Shown: positions 1 to 6,093, counted from the stretch's first letter. The stretch: 8,014 nucleotides of DNA from Flavobacteriales bacterium (GCA_027031025.1 JALVEJ010000248.1:1-8014), one strand, 5' to 3'. The notes: generated by a model not told the origin, from the letters alone. Numbers and translations: made by a program.

Positions 1-500
1 TGGTTGGTGTGAAAAAAGTCAAATTTGAAATGGAACACAACGGTAACGATCAAGACTACAAATACAAAGGCGCTTATACTTTTGACGTCTTAACCGGTAC
101 CAGCACACCGCCTATCCAACCGGTAGATATCCAACCGGGGACTTATAAAAAAATCAAAGTCAAAATAGACAATGTCATGCCTAGTGGCAACTCTATTGAA
201 ATTGCCGGAACTTACAATATTGCCGGTATGTCCTATCAATTTGAATTCACATCTACTTCCGACCAAGAATACGAAGTGGAAAATCCTAACGGTATCAGCG
301 TGCCACAAGGACACACGGTAACCTTTGTTGTAGAATTGGATTTACAATCTTTATTTTCAGGAGTAGATTTTGCTACTGCCACAGTCGATGCTGATGGTGT
401 AATAAGAATCAACGATACCTCCAATCCCGCTTTGCAAGACATTATCGAAAACAACTTTGATGATATTATGGATTGTGAAGGACGCGACCACGATGATTAA
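1..500 (+). CDS. DUF4382-like beta-rich protein, 5' end missing
   Basis: The reading frame is open to the left edge. The GTG at position 9 is only an internal Val codon, with GTT and GGT in frame before it, so the true start lies outside the window. About 165 residues are visible, ending in an acidic tail (CEGRDHDD). The order of segments resembles DUF4382 domains: a strand ending FDVLTG, then the turn-and-strand IQPGTYKKIKVKID (compare the family's LPAGTYTQIRLEVD), then a strand pair around VPQGHTVTFVVELDLQSLF. Proteins of this type are usually exported lipoproteins of unknown function, but any signal peptide would lie upstream of the window. The only cysteine is in the tail. A hairpin terminator begins 28 nt after the stop, so transcription probably ends here. 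The domain assignment is from memory of the motif layout and is tentative; existence of the gene is secure. Confidence 0.6.
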   Translation, partial: VGVKKVKFEMEHNGNDQDYKYKGAYTFDVLTGTSTPPIQPVDIQPGTYKKIKVKIDNVMPSGNSIEIAGTYNIAGMSYQFEFTSTSDQEYEVENPNGISVPQGHTVTFVVELDLQSLFSGVDFATATVDADGVIRINDTSNPALQDIIENNFDDIMDCEGRDHDD

Positions 501-527
501 CCTATATCCACGATTGTGTTAAATCTG

Positions 528-556
528 AACAGCTCAATTTATATTGGGCTGTTTTT
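528..556 (+). terminator. Rho-independent terminator of the DUF4382-like gene
   Basis: The arms AACAGCTCAA and TTGGGCTGTT form a 10-bp stem with one G-T wobble around the 6-nt loop TTTATA. The right arm runs into five T residues on the plus strand. It lies just after the stop at 500 in the correct orientation. Confidence 0.8.
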
Positions 557-612
557 AATTTTTGGCTTATCCAAAATAGATGGTTTTGAACGAGGAAGTT
601 ATAAAAAATTTT

Positions 613-638
613 GGCTCTATGTCAAATATAGTGGGTAA
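613..638 (-). repeat. Possible terminal end of a decayed ISL3-family element
   Basis: The stretch starting GGCTCT at 613 resembles the GGCTCT-type tips of ISL3-family inverted repeats, and the transposase remnant's stop codon (617-619, minus strand) lies within it, a compact arrangement common in such elements. No matching opposite end (AGAGCC-type) was found elsewhere in the window, so this is a single orphan end. The boundary at 638 is a guess. Confidence 0.3.
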
Positions 639-759
639 TCTAAATTAAGTTTTCCGCATATGAAGTAAATCATATTGATAAAATTCTCCATATTTCTATA
701 GCCTCTGGCTCTTTTTTGGCAAGTTGAATGTTAGCATTAATTCCTTCAAGTATTCCATT
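617..759 (-). pseudogene. ISL3-family transposase, C-terminal remnant with frameshift
   Basis: Read on the minus strand, this gives NGILEGINANIQLAKK, then after a one-base shift RARGYRNMENFINMIYF, and finally ICGKLNLDYPLYLT and a stop at 617-619. The motifs NGILEGIN, RARGYRN, NFINMIYF and the end DYPLYLT match the extreme C terminus of Bacteroidota ISL3-family (DDE_Tnp_ISL3) transposases as I know them; the full protein is about 400 residues. Only about 47 codons survive. The frames join if one A is restored to the A run complementary to T712-T717, so a single-base deletion in a homopolymer is the simplest explanation. Upstream of codon 757-759 the homology ends abruptly where the palindromic repeat cluster starts. 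The gene is dead: catalytic DDE residues and the N-terminal zinc/HTH part are absent. Confidence 0.75.
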
Positions 760-760
760 A

Positions 761-1040
761 AGCGCCGTAGGTGCGTCACCTTTGTAGTAAATATAATGGT
801 ATGATAATTCCCAGAAGCCCATCGGGGTGACCTGAAGAATGGTCAATAATCTACTTACCGATCGCTCCTACGGAACTATTAGATATCATTAGTTCATCTT
901 GCTCCACACAGCATGCACCCTACGGAGCTGGTATTAAGAAATTGGTATAATTTCACCTATTCGGGGTTTACTAAATAAATCCGAAGGATTGAAATGATTA
1001 TAATAAAACAATTAAAAAAAGTTTTGAAACACCCAAGGTG
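761..1040. repeat. Cluster of short palindromic intergenic repeats
   Basis: This non-coding stretch is packed with small palindromes that have 3-nt centres: AGGTG-CGT-CACCT at 769-781, CCC-ATC-GGG at 818-826, TCC-TAC-GGA at 866-874, AATCC-GAA-GGATT at 978-990 and CACC-CAA-GGTG at 1030-1040. The core CCTACGG appears at 867-873 and 919-925 on the plus strand and at 765-771 on the minus strand. The layout resembles the degenerate CTCCGTAGG-type intergenic repeats common in flavobacterial genomes; that comparison is from memory. With the transposase scrap next to it, this accounts for most of the geneless gap 557-1100. Positions 1041-1100 hold nothing recognisable beyond A/T runs. Confidence 0.5.
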
Positions 1041-1101
1041 GCATTAGTATTAGAGAGATTACATATATAATCGATATAGGGCTAAAATTTTTTTTTTAAA
1101 C

Positions 1102-1131
1102 AAAAAAGAGTGCATAAAATACGCACTCTTT
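1102..1131 (-). terminator. Rho-independent terminator of mscL
   Basis: The arms AAAGAGTGC (1105-1113) and GCACTCTTT (1123-1131) are perfectly complementary over 9 bp with a 9-nt loop. Read on the minus strand, the hairpin follows the mscL stop by 23 nt and ends in a run of six T residues. Confidence 0.85.
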
Positions 1132-1154
1132 AAAGAAAGTTTGTTTAAAAAAAA

Positions 1155-1565
1155 TTATTTTTTTAACAAATCTCTGATTTCAGCTAATAAAACTTCTTCA
1201 TTAGAAGGTTTTGGTGGTTCGGCGGGTGCTTCTTCTTCTTTTTTCTTCATGTTATTGTAAATTTTTACAATTAAGAACATTACCAAACCAACAATGAGTA
1301 AGTTGATAATAGTATCGATCCATTGACCATACATAATGGCATTTTCGGGTTGTGTTACTTTTCCGGCTGCATCAACTACCGCATCGTCGAGGACAATTTT
1401 CCATTCTTTAAAACTGACCCCACCGGTAAAATGACTAACAAAAGGCATAACAATCATGCTAACAAAACCTTTGACAACCATACCGATAGCTCCGGCCATG
1501 ATGACTGCTACGGCAAACTCAATAACGTTGCCGCCCATAATAAATTTTTTGAATTCTTTTAACAT
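1155..1565 (-). CDS. mscL: Large-conductance mechanosensitive channel MscL
   Basis: MscL is a homopentameric inner-membrane channel that opens under high membrane tension and releases solutes during hypo-osmotic shock. The 136-residue length is typical of the family. Visible parts, in order, are the short N-terminal amphipathic helix (LKEFKKFIMGGNVIEFAVAV), pore-lining TM1 at about 15-43 with small residues (AGAIG) at the expected constriction, a periplasmic loop at about 44-82 (FTGGVSFKEWKIVLDDAVV), TM2 at about 83-103, a charged linker (KKKEEEAPAEPPKP) and the C-terminal bundle helix NEEVLLAEIRDLLKK. The ATG at 1565 gives a family-normal N terminus. The gene has its own -7 box upstream and its own terminator downstream, so it is probably transcribed alone although the PorT-like gene lies upstream on the same strand. 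Confidence 0.97.
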   Translation of the reverse strand: MLKEFKKFIMGGNVIEFAVAVIMAGAIGMVVKGFVSMIVMPFVSHFTGGVSFKEWKIVLDDAVVDAAGKVTQPENAIMYGQWIDTIINLLIVGLVMFLIVKIYNNMKKKEEEAPAEPPKPSNEEVLLAEIRDLLKK

Positions 1566-1593
1566 AGTTTTAGTTTTTTGTGTTAATTATTTG

Positions 1594-1601
1594 CAAATAT
1601 A
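1594..1601 (-). promoter_or_regulatory. Bacteroidota -7 promoter box for mscL
   Basis: The minus strand reads TATATTTG, a full match to TAnnTTTG, 28 nt before the mscL ATG. A TTTTG that could serve as the -33 element lies at 1625-1629, leaving a 23-nt gap, somewhat long, so the upstream element is uncertain. Confidence 0.6.
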
Positions 1602-1694
1602 TAAAAATTTCACATACCATTACGCAAAATTTTTTTTAGACTTCATTACAATACAAACTATACGCAAGTGTGATCAAATAAAAGAGATGACGCA

Positions 1695-2396
1695 TCATAA
1701 GAAATAGTATACAAATCCAAAAGACATGGTTCTAACATCAAGGTTTTTTCCATTTAAGGTTACATCATCTTTAAGAAGATTATTAAGTCCGTAGTAAAAG
1801 TTAAAATTCCAAGTCCCGTAGCCGGCAGATATATTAATACCGTATAACCAATTGCGAATAATTTTGATATTTTGGTAAGTTATGTCGATATTATCTGTTA
1901 CAAAATTAGATTTGGTTTTATAAACATAAGAAGCCGTGATGCCGGTATACAGTCGCCAAAATTTATATTTTTCGGGGGTGCTACCACGCCAACGGATTTC
2001 AAAAGGCAAATCAATTTTGTTTAACGAAAACGAATTGCTTTTATAGCTTATATTTTCCAAAATTTCATAAGCTACCTTACCGGTTTGTTCATCGACACTG
2101 ACTCTCAAATTTTGAAAATAAGTTTCCCACGATAAACCTAAACCCAATCCTATACCAAGATTACGTCGTTCATTAAGCGGAATATCTCTGATGAAACCGA
2201 ATTTTATATTATTGGAAAAACCGTTTTGTATCATATTTTCCGGCAAATTTTTTAACACAGTATAAGAAATGCCGAAATAAAATTGATCTTCAAGATAATG
2301 CGGGTCGGGTTTGTATAAAGAATCAACGGAAATGTTTTGTTGGGCTAAGCCTGTTATACTAAAAAATATCAAAAAATTAAAAAATATTTGTTTCAT
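1695..2396 (-). CDS. porT: PorT/SprT-like outer-membrane beta-barrel (type IX secretion)
   Basis: This 233-residue protein has a signal peptide (about 1-19, MKQIFFNFLIFFSITGLAQ). The rest consists of alternating aromatic/hydrophobic strands ending in YYFL, as expected for an outer-membrane barrel. Segments I recognise from the flavobacterial PorT/SprT family are EDQFYFGISYTVL (36-48), NGFSNNIKFGFIRDIPLNE (58-76), LPFEIRWRGSTPEKYKFWR (130-148) and GYGTWNFNFYYGLN (192-205). PorT is required for T9SS function in Porphyromonas gingivalis and SprT in Flavobacterium johnsoniae, where the system exports proteins with conserved C-terminal domains and supports gliding. Divergent placement beside a SpoU-type methyltransferase agrees with my recollection that porT lies near such a gene in flavobacteria. 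It could instead be a more general porin-family paralog. No TAnnTTTG box is visible upstream; a palindrome pair lies 53-101 nt before the start. Confidence 0.7.
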   Translation of the reverse strand: MKQIFFNFLIFFSITGLAQQNISVDSLYKPDPHYLEDQFYFGISYTVLKNLPENMIQNGFSNNIKFGFIRDIPLNERRNLGIGLGLGLSWETYFQNLRVSVDEQTGKVAYEILENISYKSNSFSLNKIDLPFEIRWRGSTPEKYKFWRLYTGITASYVYKTKSNFVTDNIDITYQNIKIIRNWLYGINISAGYGTWNFNFYYGLNNLLKDDVTLNGKNLDVRTMSFGFVYYFL

Positions 2397-2448
2397 CTGT
2401 TTTTTATTTTAACATTATGGTTCCCTACAGCCGTCGGGATAACCTTTG

Positions 2449-2497
2449 ATGATTAACATAATCATTAGGTTGTGTATTTAATGATTATTTTAATCAT
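2449..2497. promoter_or_regulatory. Twin palindromes, candidate operator pair
   Basis: There are two 17-bp perfect palindromes: ATGATTA-ACA-TAATCAT at 2449-2465 and ATGATTA-TTT-TAATCAT at 2481-2497. Their centres are 32 bp apart, about three helical turns. Read on opposite strands, the two 19-bp flanked copies (2449-2467 and 2479-2497) differ only at the central base, so they could also fold as one 19-bp stem with an 11-nt loop. They lie between the divergent porT-like gene and rlmB, nearer the former. The half-site TGATTAA/TGATTAT is loosely similar to Fur-family 7-1-7 half-sites (TGATAAT), but the regulator is unknown. Confidence 0.5.
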
Positions 2498-2599
2498 GTC
2501 GGTTTCATTGATTTATGAATAAATAATTGATTGAATGGTAAAATTACGATATTTCTTTTTTTAAATAAAATTTAATATTTTGATAAAAAAAATTAAGCT

Positions 2600-2616
2600 T
2601 TTAACTTTCAGTTAAA
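2600..2616. promoter_or_regulatory. Small palindrome overlapping the rlmB promoter
   Basis: TTTAAC and GTTAAA form 6-bp arms around the 5-nt centre TTTCA, ending 5 nt before the rlmB -7 box. The position would suit a repressor site, but AT-rich short palindromes arise easily by chance. Confidence 0.25.
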
Positions 2617-2621
2617 TAAAC

Positions 2622-2629
2622 TACCTTTG
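2622..2629 (+). promoter_or_regulatory. Bacteroidota -7 promoter box for rlmB
   Basis: TACCTTTG matches TAnnTTTG exactly and ends only 4 nt before the rlmB ATG. Transcription from this box would begin at or within a few bases of the start codon, leaving almost no room for a leader or ribosome-binding site. No clear -33 TTTG is visible. Confidence 0.6.
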
Positions 2630-2633
2630 ACGC

Positions 2634-3365
2634 ATGAAAAACAATCTTATTTACGGCATACATCCGGTAATGGAAGCCATTAAATCCGGCAAGCAAATCG
2701 ATAAAATTTTTCTTCAAAAAAACTTAAAAGGACCGGCGTCGCAAAACTTATTAAATCTGTTAAAAGAACAACAGATCAACTACAAAACCGTTCCCATTGA
2801 AAAACTTAACAAATTAACACGGGAGAATCATCAAGGGGTGGTAGCGTTTGTCGCTCCGGTCAAATTTGCCGGTTTAGAACAAGTTTTAGAAACCTTAACC
2901 AATCAAACCCGAACTTTTGTTTTGCTGGACGGCATTACAGACCCGCGCAATTTCGGTGCCATTATCAGAACTGCCGTTGCAACGGATGCTACCGGTATCA
3001 TTTTTCCGGAAAATAACAGCGCGCCTGTTAATGAAGATACGGTCAAAACCTCAGCCGGTGGCGTGTTTAAAATACCTTTAATCCGGGTTAAGCATCTCAA
3101 AGATGCTATTTTCTTGCTTCAAGCACACGGTATTAAAATCGTTGCTGCAACTGAAAAAGCCTCACAATTGATATATGACACCGATTTAAAACAGGATATC
3201 GCCATTATTATGGGAAGCGAAGGCAAAGGTATTCATAAAAGTTTACTGGCGTTAAGTGATGAAAAAGTTAAATTACCCATGTCAGACCAAATCGATTCGC
3301 TAAATGTATCCGTTGCTTGTGGTGTGATATTGTATGAAGTGGTGCGACAACGTTTAAAATCTTAA
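2634..3365 (+). CDS. rlmB: 23S rRNA (guanosine-2'-O-)-methyltransferase RlmB, SpoU/TrmH family
   Basis: RlmB uses S-adenosylmethionine to methylate the 2'-O of a conserved guanosine (G2251 in E. coli numbering) in the peptidyl-transferase P loop of 23S rRNA. The protein is 243 residues, a normal length for the family. The N-terminal substrate-binding domain (about 4-75) starts IYGIHPVMEAI. The SPOUT methylase domain follows with motif 1 DGITDPRNFGAIIRTA (99-114, Asn106 and Arg112 being the usual catalytic and cofactor-region residues), motif 2 IIMGSEGKGI (191-200) and motif 3 LPMSDQIDSLNVSVACGVIL (214-233), which contributes to the trefoil knot. The ATG at 2634 is the natural start, directly behind a -7 box. 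The gene stands alone and ends at a hairpin shared with the convergent lipoprotein gene. A related TrmH-family target site cannot be excluded from sequence alone. Confidence 0.92.
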   Translation: MKNNLIYGIHPVMEAIKSGKQIDKIFLQKNLKGPASQNLLNLLKEQQINYKTVPIEKLNKLTRENHQGVVAFVAPVKFAGLEQVLETLTNQTRTFVLLDGITDPRNFGAIIRTAVATDATGIIFPENNSAPVNEDTVKTSAGGVFKIPLIRVKHLKDAIFLLQAHGIKIVAATEKASQLIYDTDLKQDIAIIMGSEGKGIHKSLLALSDEKVKLPMSDQIDSLNVSVACGVILYEVVRQRLKS

Positions 3366-3388
3366 AAAATTAAGGCTGAAACAAAAAT

Positions 3389-3420
3389 AAAAGTGCCCCT
3401 ATTTTTATAAGGACACTTTT
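3389..3420. terminator. Bidirectional terminator between rlmB and the lipoprotein gene
   Basis: AAAAGTGCCC (3389-3398) and GGACACTTTT (3411-3420) pair over 10 positions with one C-A mismatch and an AT-rich loop. A T run follows on both strands: CTTTT on plus and CTTTTATTTTTG on minus. It sits between convergent stops at 3365 and 3443. Confidence 0.8.
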
Positions 3421-3442
3421 CAACAAAAAATGTCAACATCAA

Positions 3443-4252
3443 TTATAAATGAATGACTCTTACTGTGCCATTTGGCAATGTTAATGTCGCTTCTGCATCG
3501 CAAGTGCCATTGCCGAAATCCAGAACAGCTGTATGTCCGTTTTTGGTGATTTCAATTGTGCCGCTTACAAAATACCGGCAAGGCACTTCCCGTCTTAAAG
3601 GCGTAACAATTACAGCGTCCAACACTACACCATTACGACGGACAATATGCGAATTTCCGGTAATCAGAAAAACATCGTCGGTATGAGAAGGCGTTCCAAA
3701 GCCTTCTGCCCATTCTCTTGTTCTGGTTCCGGAACGGGAAGCCGTATCACCATTTGCAAAAGTCAAGGTAAAATCAAAATTGTGGGTTATTTGCGGATGA
3801 CCGGCAGAATTTAATTCGCGGGTAAAATCAGAACTACCTTCTATCATTAGGTCATTGACATAAAACTGGTCAAAACTTACAGACCCGCTTATACTGTGCG
3901 CAGACATATCCCAATCGCGCGTAATGGCAACCGTGCCACGATACGTATTGCCGTTAGGCATTGTGCAGCCGTTAGCATCAAATTCCCAAGTAATCACAAC
4001 CGATGTGCCGTTGCGAACAATTGTTTCCGTAACGCAAGACGGCAGGTTATGTGAACGGTTGGCTGAGTTGTCAAAAGCATAAATATCCATCATGTCCAAA
4101 ATATCATCTGTTGCCACATCGGATACCACTACTTCTTTGGCTTCATCATCGGTGACAGTTGATGAATTTTCATCAGAATTTTGGTCTTTTTTACAGTTTT
4201 GCAAAACAATCATGCCAAATAAGGCTAAGAAAACGAAACTTAATTTTTTCAT
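3443..4252 (-). CDS. Predicted surface lipoprotein of unknown function
   Basis: The 269-residue protein starts with a lipoprotein signal peptide: basic MKK, a hydrophobic stretch, then the lipobox LQNC with acylated Cys20. The mature N terminus, CKKDQNSDEN, has a lysine followed by acidic residues, which fits the lipoprotein export signal that directs Bacteroidota lipoproteins to the cell surface (inference). The body is beta-rich. Two segments look related: FDANGCTMPNG (91-101) and FGNGTCDAEATLTLPNG (246-262). Each has a Cys in an NG-containing turn followed by PNG, suggesting repeated modules. Cys73, Cys96, Cys225 and Cys251 could form disulfides. The C-terminal pattern (GTIEITKNGHTAVLDFGNGT, then CD) is one I associate with uncharacterised Bacteroidota lipoproteins. 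No promoter box was recognised upstream; downstream it shares a terminator with rlmB. I assign no function. Confidence 0.85.
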   Translation of the reverse strand: MKKLSFVFLALFGMIVLQNCKKDQNSDENSSTVTDDEAKEVVVSDVATDDILDMMDIYAFDNSANRSHNLPSCVTETIVRNGTSVVITWEFDANGCTMPNGNTYRGTVAITRDWDMSAHSISGSVSFDQFYVNDLMIEGSSDFTRELNSAGHPQITHNFDFTLTFANGDTASRSGTRTREWAEGFGTPSHTDDVFLITGNSHIVRRNGVVLDAVIVTPLRREVPCRYFVSGTIEITKNGHTAVLDFGNGTCDAEATLTLPNGTVRVIHL

Positions 4253-4364
4253 GGGTAATAATTTTTATGGTTTACAATGATTAGACTACCGGCTAGAAAA
4301 AAGGTTTAACCCATAATAAAATTCATTTTCAATTTTGTGCTAAGCATAAAATCATAAAATGGTG

Positions 4365-4372
4365 TATCTTTG
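4365..4372 (+). promoter_or_regulatory. -7 promoter box for the CNNM/CBS gene
   Basis: TATCTTTG matches TAnnTTTG and ends 20 nt before the ATG at 4393. A TTTTG at 4333-4337 is rather far upstream to be a good -33 element. Confidence 0.55.
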
Positions 4373-4392
4373 TTAAATATTTGCCGTATAAC

Positions 4393-5676
4393 ATGGAATT
4401 AAATATCATTATAATTATTGGTCTGTTATTGCTTTCCGCTTTTTTTTCGGGTATGGAAATTGCTTTTGTCAGCGCTAACCGGGTGCAACTGGCATTGGAT
4501 AAAAAATCTGATGGTATTGTTGGTAAAATTTTACAAAAATTAACCCAAAAACCTTCCGATTTTATCACCACTATGTTGGTAGGAAACAATGTGGCTTTGG
4601 TTATATATGGTTTTTTTACCGGCGATTTAATCGTCAAATACCTCAAACAGATTTGGCCGAGTATTGGTAATTTTAACGAATTGCTGTTGCAAACCGTTAT
4701 CTCAACTTTAATTATTTTATTTACCGCCGAATTTTTACCTAAAGTTGTTTTTCAGTTGTATGCCAACAAGTTATTACGATTGTTTTCTGTTCCTGCATAT
4801 ATTATTTATGTGATTTTTTGGCCGGTTACCCAATTTATTCTACGCTTATCGGATGCCATTTTAAAATATTTTTTTAAAACCAAAACCGATGACGTGCAAG
4901 ATGCCGTAACCAAAGTAGAATTAGCCAAATTTATATCGCAAAAACTGGAACATGCCGAACAACAAAACGGCGAAACGGATAAAGAGCTGGAAATACTCAA
5001 CAACGCTTTGGATTTTGTCGATGTAAAAGCCCGTGAAATAATGATTCCCCGCACCGAAATAGTAGCGGTGGAAGACAATACTTCAATGGACGAATTAAAA
5101 GATAAATTCATCGAATCCGGTCTATCAAAAATCATTGTATATCATGACAATATAGACGATATTAGAGGTTATGTTCACGCATTTGAACTGTTTCAAAAAC
5201 CCAAACGCATCAAATCCATCATCCGGGAAGTATTGTTTGTACCGGAAACCATTTCCATACACGAATTACTCAAACAAATGACCAAAACCAAAAAAAATAT
5301 TGCCATTGTTTTAGATGAATACGGCGGCACTTCCGGATTGATAACCTTGGAAGATATAATTGAAGAAATTTTTGGTGATATAGAAGACGAACATGATAAA
5401 AATGAACGCTTCGAAAAACAATTGGACGAGCATACCTTTATTTTGTCAGGGCGTCATGAAATAGAAGACCTGAACAAAAAATACCATTTAGGTATACCGG
5501 AAGATGAAACCTATGAAACCTTAGGCGGTTATATCCTTTCAAAAATAGGTGAAATACCCCAAGAAAATGATGAATTTGATATCGACGACCAATTTCATAT
5601 TAAAATAAACAAAGCCAATCAAAAACAGATTAAAAAAGTGGTCTTAACCAAATTGACAGACAAACATAAGATTTAA
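4393..5676 (+). CDS. CNNM-CBS-CorC/HlyC membrane protein (hemolysin/Mg-transport family)
   Basis: The chosen ATG gives 427 residues; a TTG 12 nt upstream is in frame but offers a poorer start. The N-terminal CNNM (DUF21) membrane domain (about 1-160) opens with a hydrophobic helix and the signature FFSGMEIAFVSANR (17-30), includes PSDFITTMLVGNNVALVIYG (54-73), and continues with TVISTLIILFTAEFLPKVVF (101-120). A CBS pair follows: the first around 213-265 (AREIMIPRTEIVAVE), the second around 280-330 (NIAIVLDEYGGTSGLITLED). The CorC_HlyC domain at about 345-425 carries FILSGRHEIEDLNKKY and ETLGGYILSKIGEIPQ. Relatives include CorC, CNNM-type magnesium/cobalt transport proteins, bacterial 'hemolysins' (a historical label, not a toxin call) and flavobacterial GldE. 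A role in divalent-cation homeostasis is likely but not proven. The neighbours do not match the ssb-gldE-gldD setting I know, so I do not call it gldE. Its stop overlaps that of the convergent next gene. Confidence 0.9.
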   Translation: MELNIIIIIGLLLLSAFFSGMEIAFVSANRVQLALDKKSDGIVGKILQKLTQKPSDFITTMLVGNNVALVIYGFFTGDLIVKYLKQIWPSIGNFNELLLQTVISTLIILFTAEFLPKVVFQLYANKLLRLFSVPAYIIYVIFWPVTQFILRLSDAILKYFFKTKTDDVQDAVTKVELAKFISQKLEHAEQQNGETDKELEILNNALDFVDVKAREIMIPRTEIVAVEDNTSMDELKDKFIESGLSKIIVYHDNIDDIRGYVHAFELFQKPKRIKSIIREVLFVPETISIHELLKQMTKTKKNIAIVLDEYGGTSGLITLEDIIEEIFGDIEDEHDKNERFEKQLDEHTFILSGRHEIEDLNKKYHLGIPEDETYETLGGYILSKIGEIPQENDEFDIDDQFHIKINKANQKQIKKVVLTKLTDKHKI

Positions 5677-6074
5677 TTTTGTTGAGCCATTAAATTTTTC
5701 ATTTCCGATAAACGACGATTTCTATCCCAATCAAAAGTGCTCGAATGTTCAATGACATATTGTAGTATTTGCATGCCTTTTATCTGCAAAATGTCGTTAC
5801 TCAACACTTGACCTTCTCCAAATAACAATTCGGCTAAAAGTTGCAACCGGGCAAAAACTTCTCCGGAATCATAATTTTCATTAAAAAAATTGGCAATTTC
5901 ATCAGTTGAAAGCGCTACAAAAAAATCCCGTTTTTTGTTAAAATACTTCTGATATAAATCTTGAAATTCATCGGGATTGTAAGCATCATTGCCGGATTGA
6001 ATTTTTGAAAATTTACGCATTAATGCTTCAAGTATTTGACCAATTTGACGTAAGATGTAATCTTTTCGTATCAT
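5673..6074 (-). CDS. Small helical protein of unknown function (DUF6483-like?)
   Basis: This 133-residue soluble protein has no signal peptide or membrane segment. It is predominantly helical and rich in charged residues. The start MIRKDYILRQIGQILEALMR resembles the N terminus of small DUF6483-type proteins, but the match is short and from memory, so I give no function. The middle (PDEFQDLYQKYF, ALSTDEIANFFNEN) and the segment FARLQLLAELLFGEGQVL look like packed helices, as in a TPR-like or helical-bundle protein. The gene has its own TAnnTTTG box 19 nt before the ATG and is divergent from holB. It overlaps the preceding convergent gene by 4 nt at the stop codons, with no terminator between. 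The promoter and clean reading frame support a real gene. Confidence 0.75.
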   Translation of the reverse strand: MIRKDYILRQIGQILEALMRKFSKIQSGNDAYNPDEFQDLYQKYFNKKRDFFVALSTDEIANFFNENYDSGEVFARLQLLAELLFGEGQVLSNDILQIKGMQILQYVIEHSSTFDWDRNRRLSEMKNLMAQQN

Positions 6075-6093
6075 ATTTAATTTGAAATAATGA

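Noticed and set aside
9..11. GTG as the start of the first gene
   Set aside because: The frame continues open to the window edge, and the protein begins mid-domain without a signal peptide.
761..1040. CRISPR array or tRNA/ncRNA gene in the long intergenic gap
   Set aside because: The repeats are short, differ from each other and are irregularly spaced, with no regular spacers; no cloverleaf could be drawn.
993..1070. A short plus-strand frame ending SFETPKVALVLERLHI before TAA at 1068-1070
   Set aside because: It reads like protein but is only about 25 codons, has no start signal and lies in the repeat cluster. It may be a remnant of a lost gene, but nothing supports a family.
1670..1697. 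Weak hairpin GATG-CGT-CATC after the porT-like stop, followed by TCTTTTATTT on the minus strand
   Set aside because: The stem is only 4 bp and overlaps the stop codon region, so it is too weak to call a terminator.
4381..4392. TTG start 12 nt upstream for the CNNM/CBS protein
   Set aside because: The ATG at 4393 immediately precedes the first membrane helix and sits at a normal distance from the -7 box; the TTG adds only MPYN.
4393..5676. Naming the CNNM/CBS gene gldE or a haemolysin
   Set aside because: The neighbours lack ssb and gldD, and the hemolysin label for this family is historical; domain content alone cannot separate the subfamilies.
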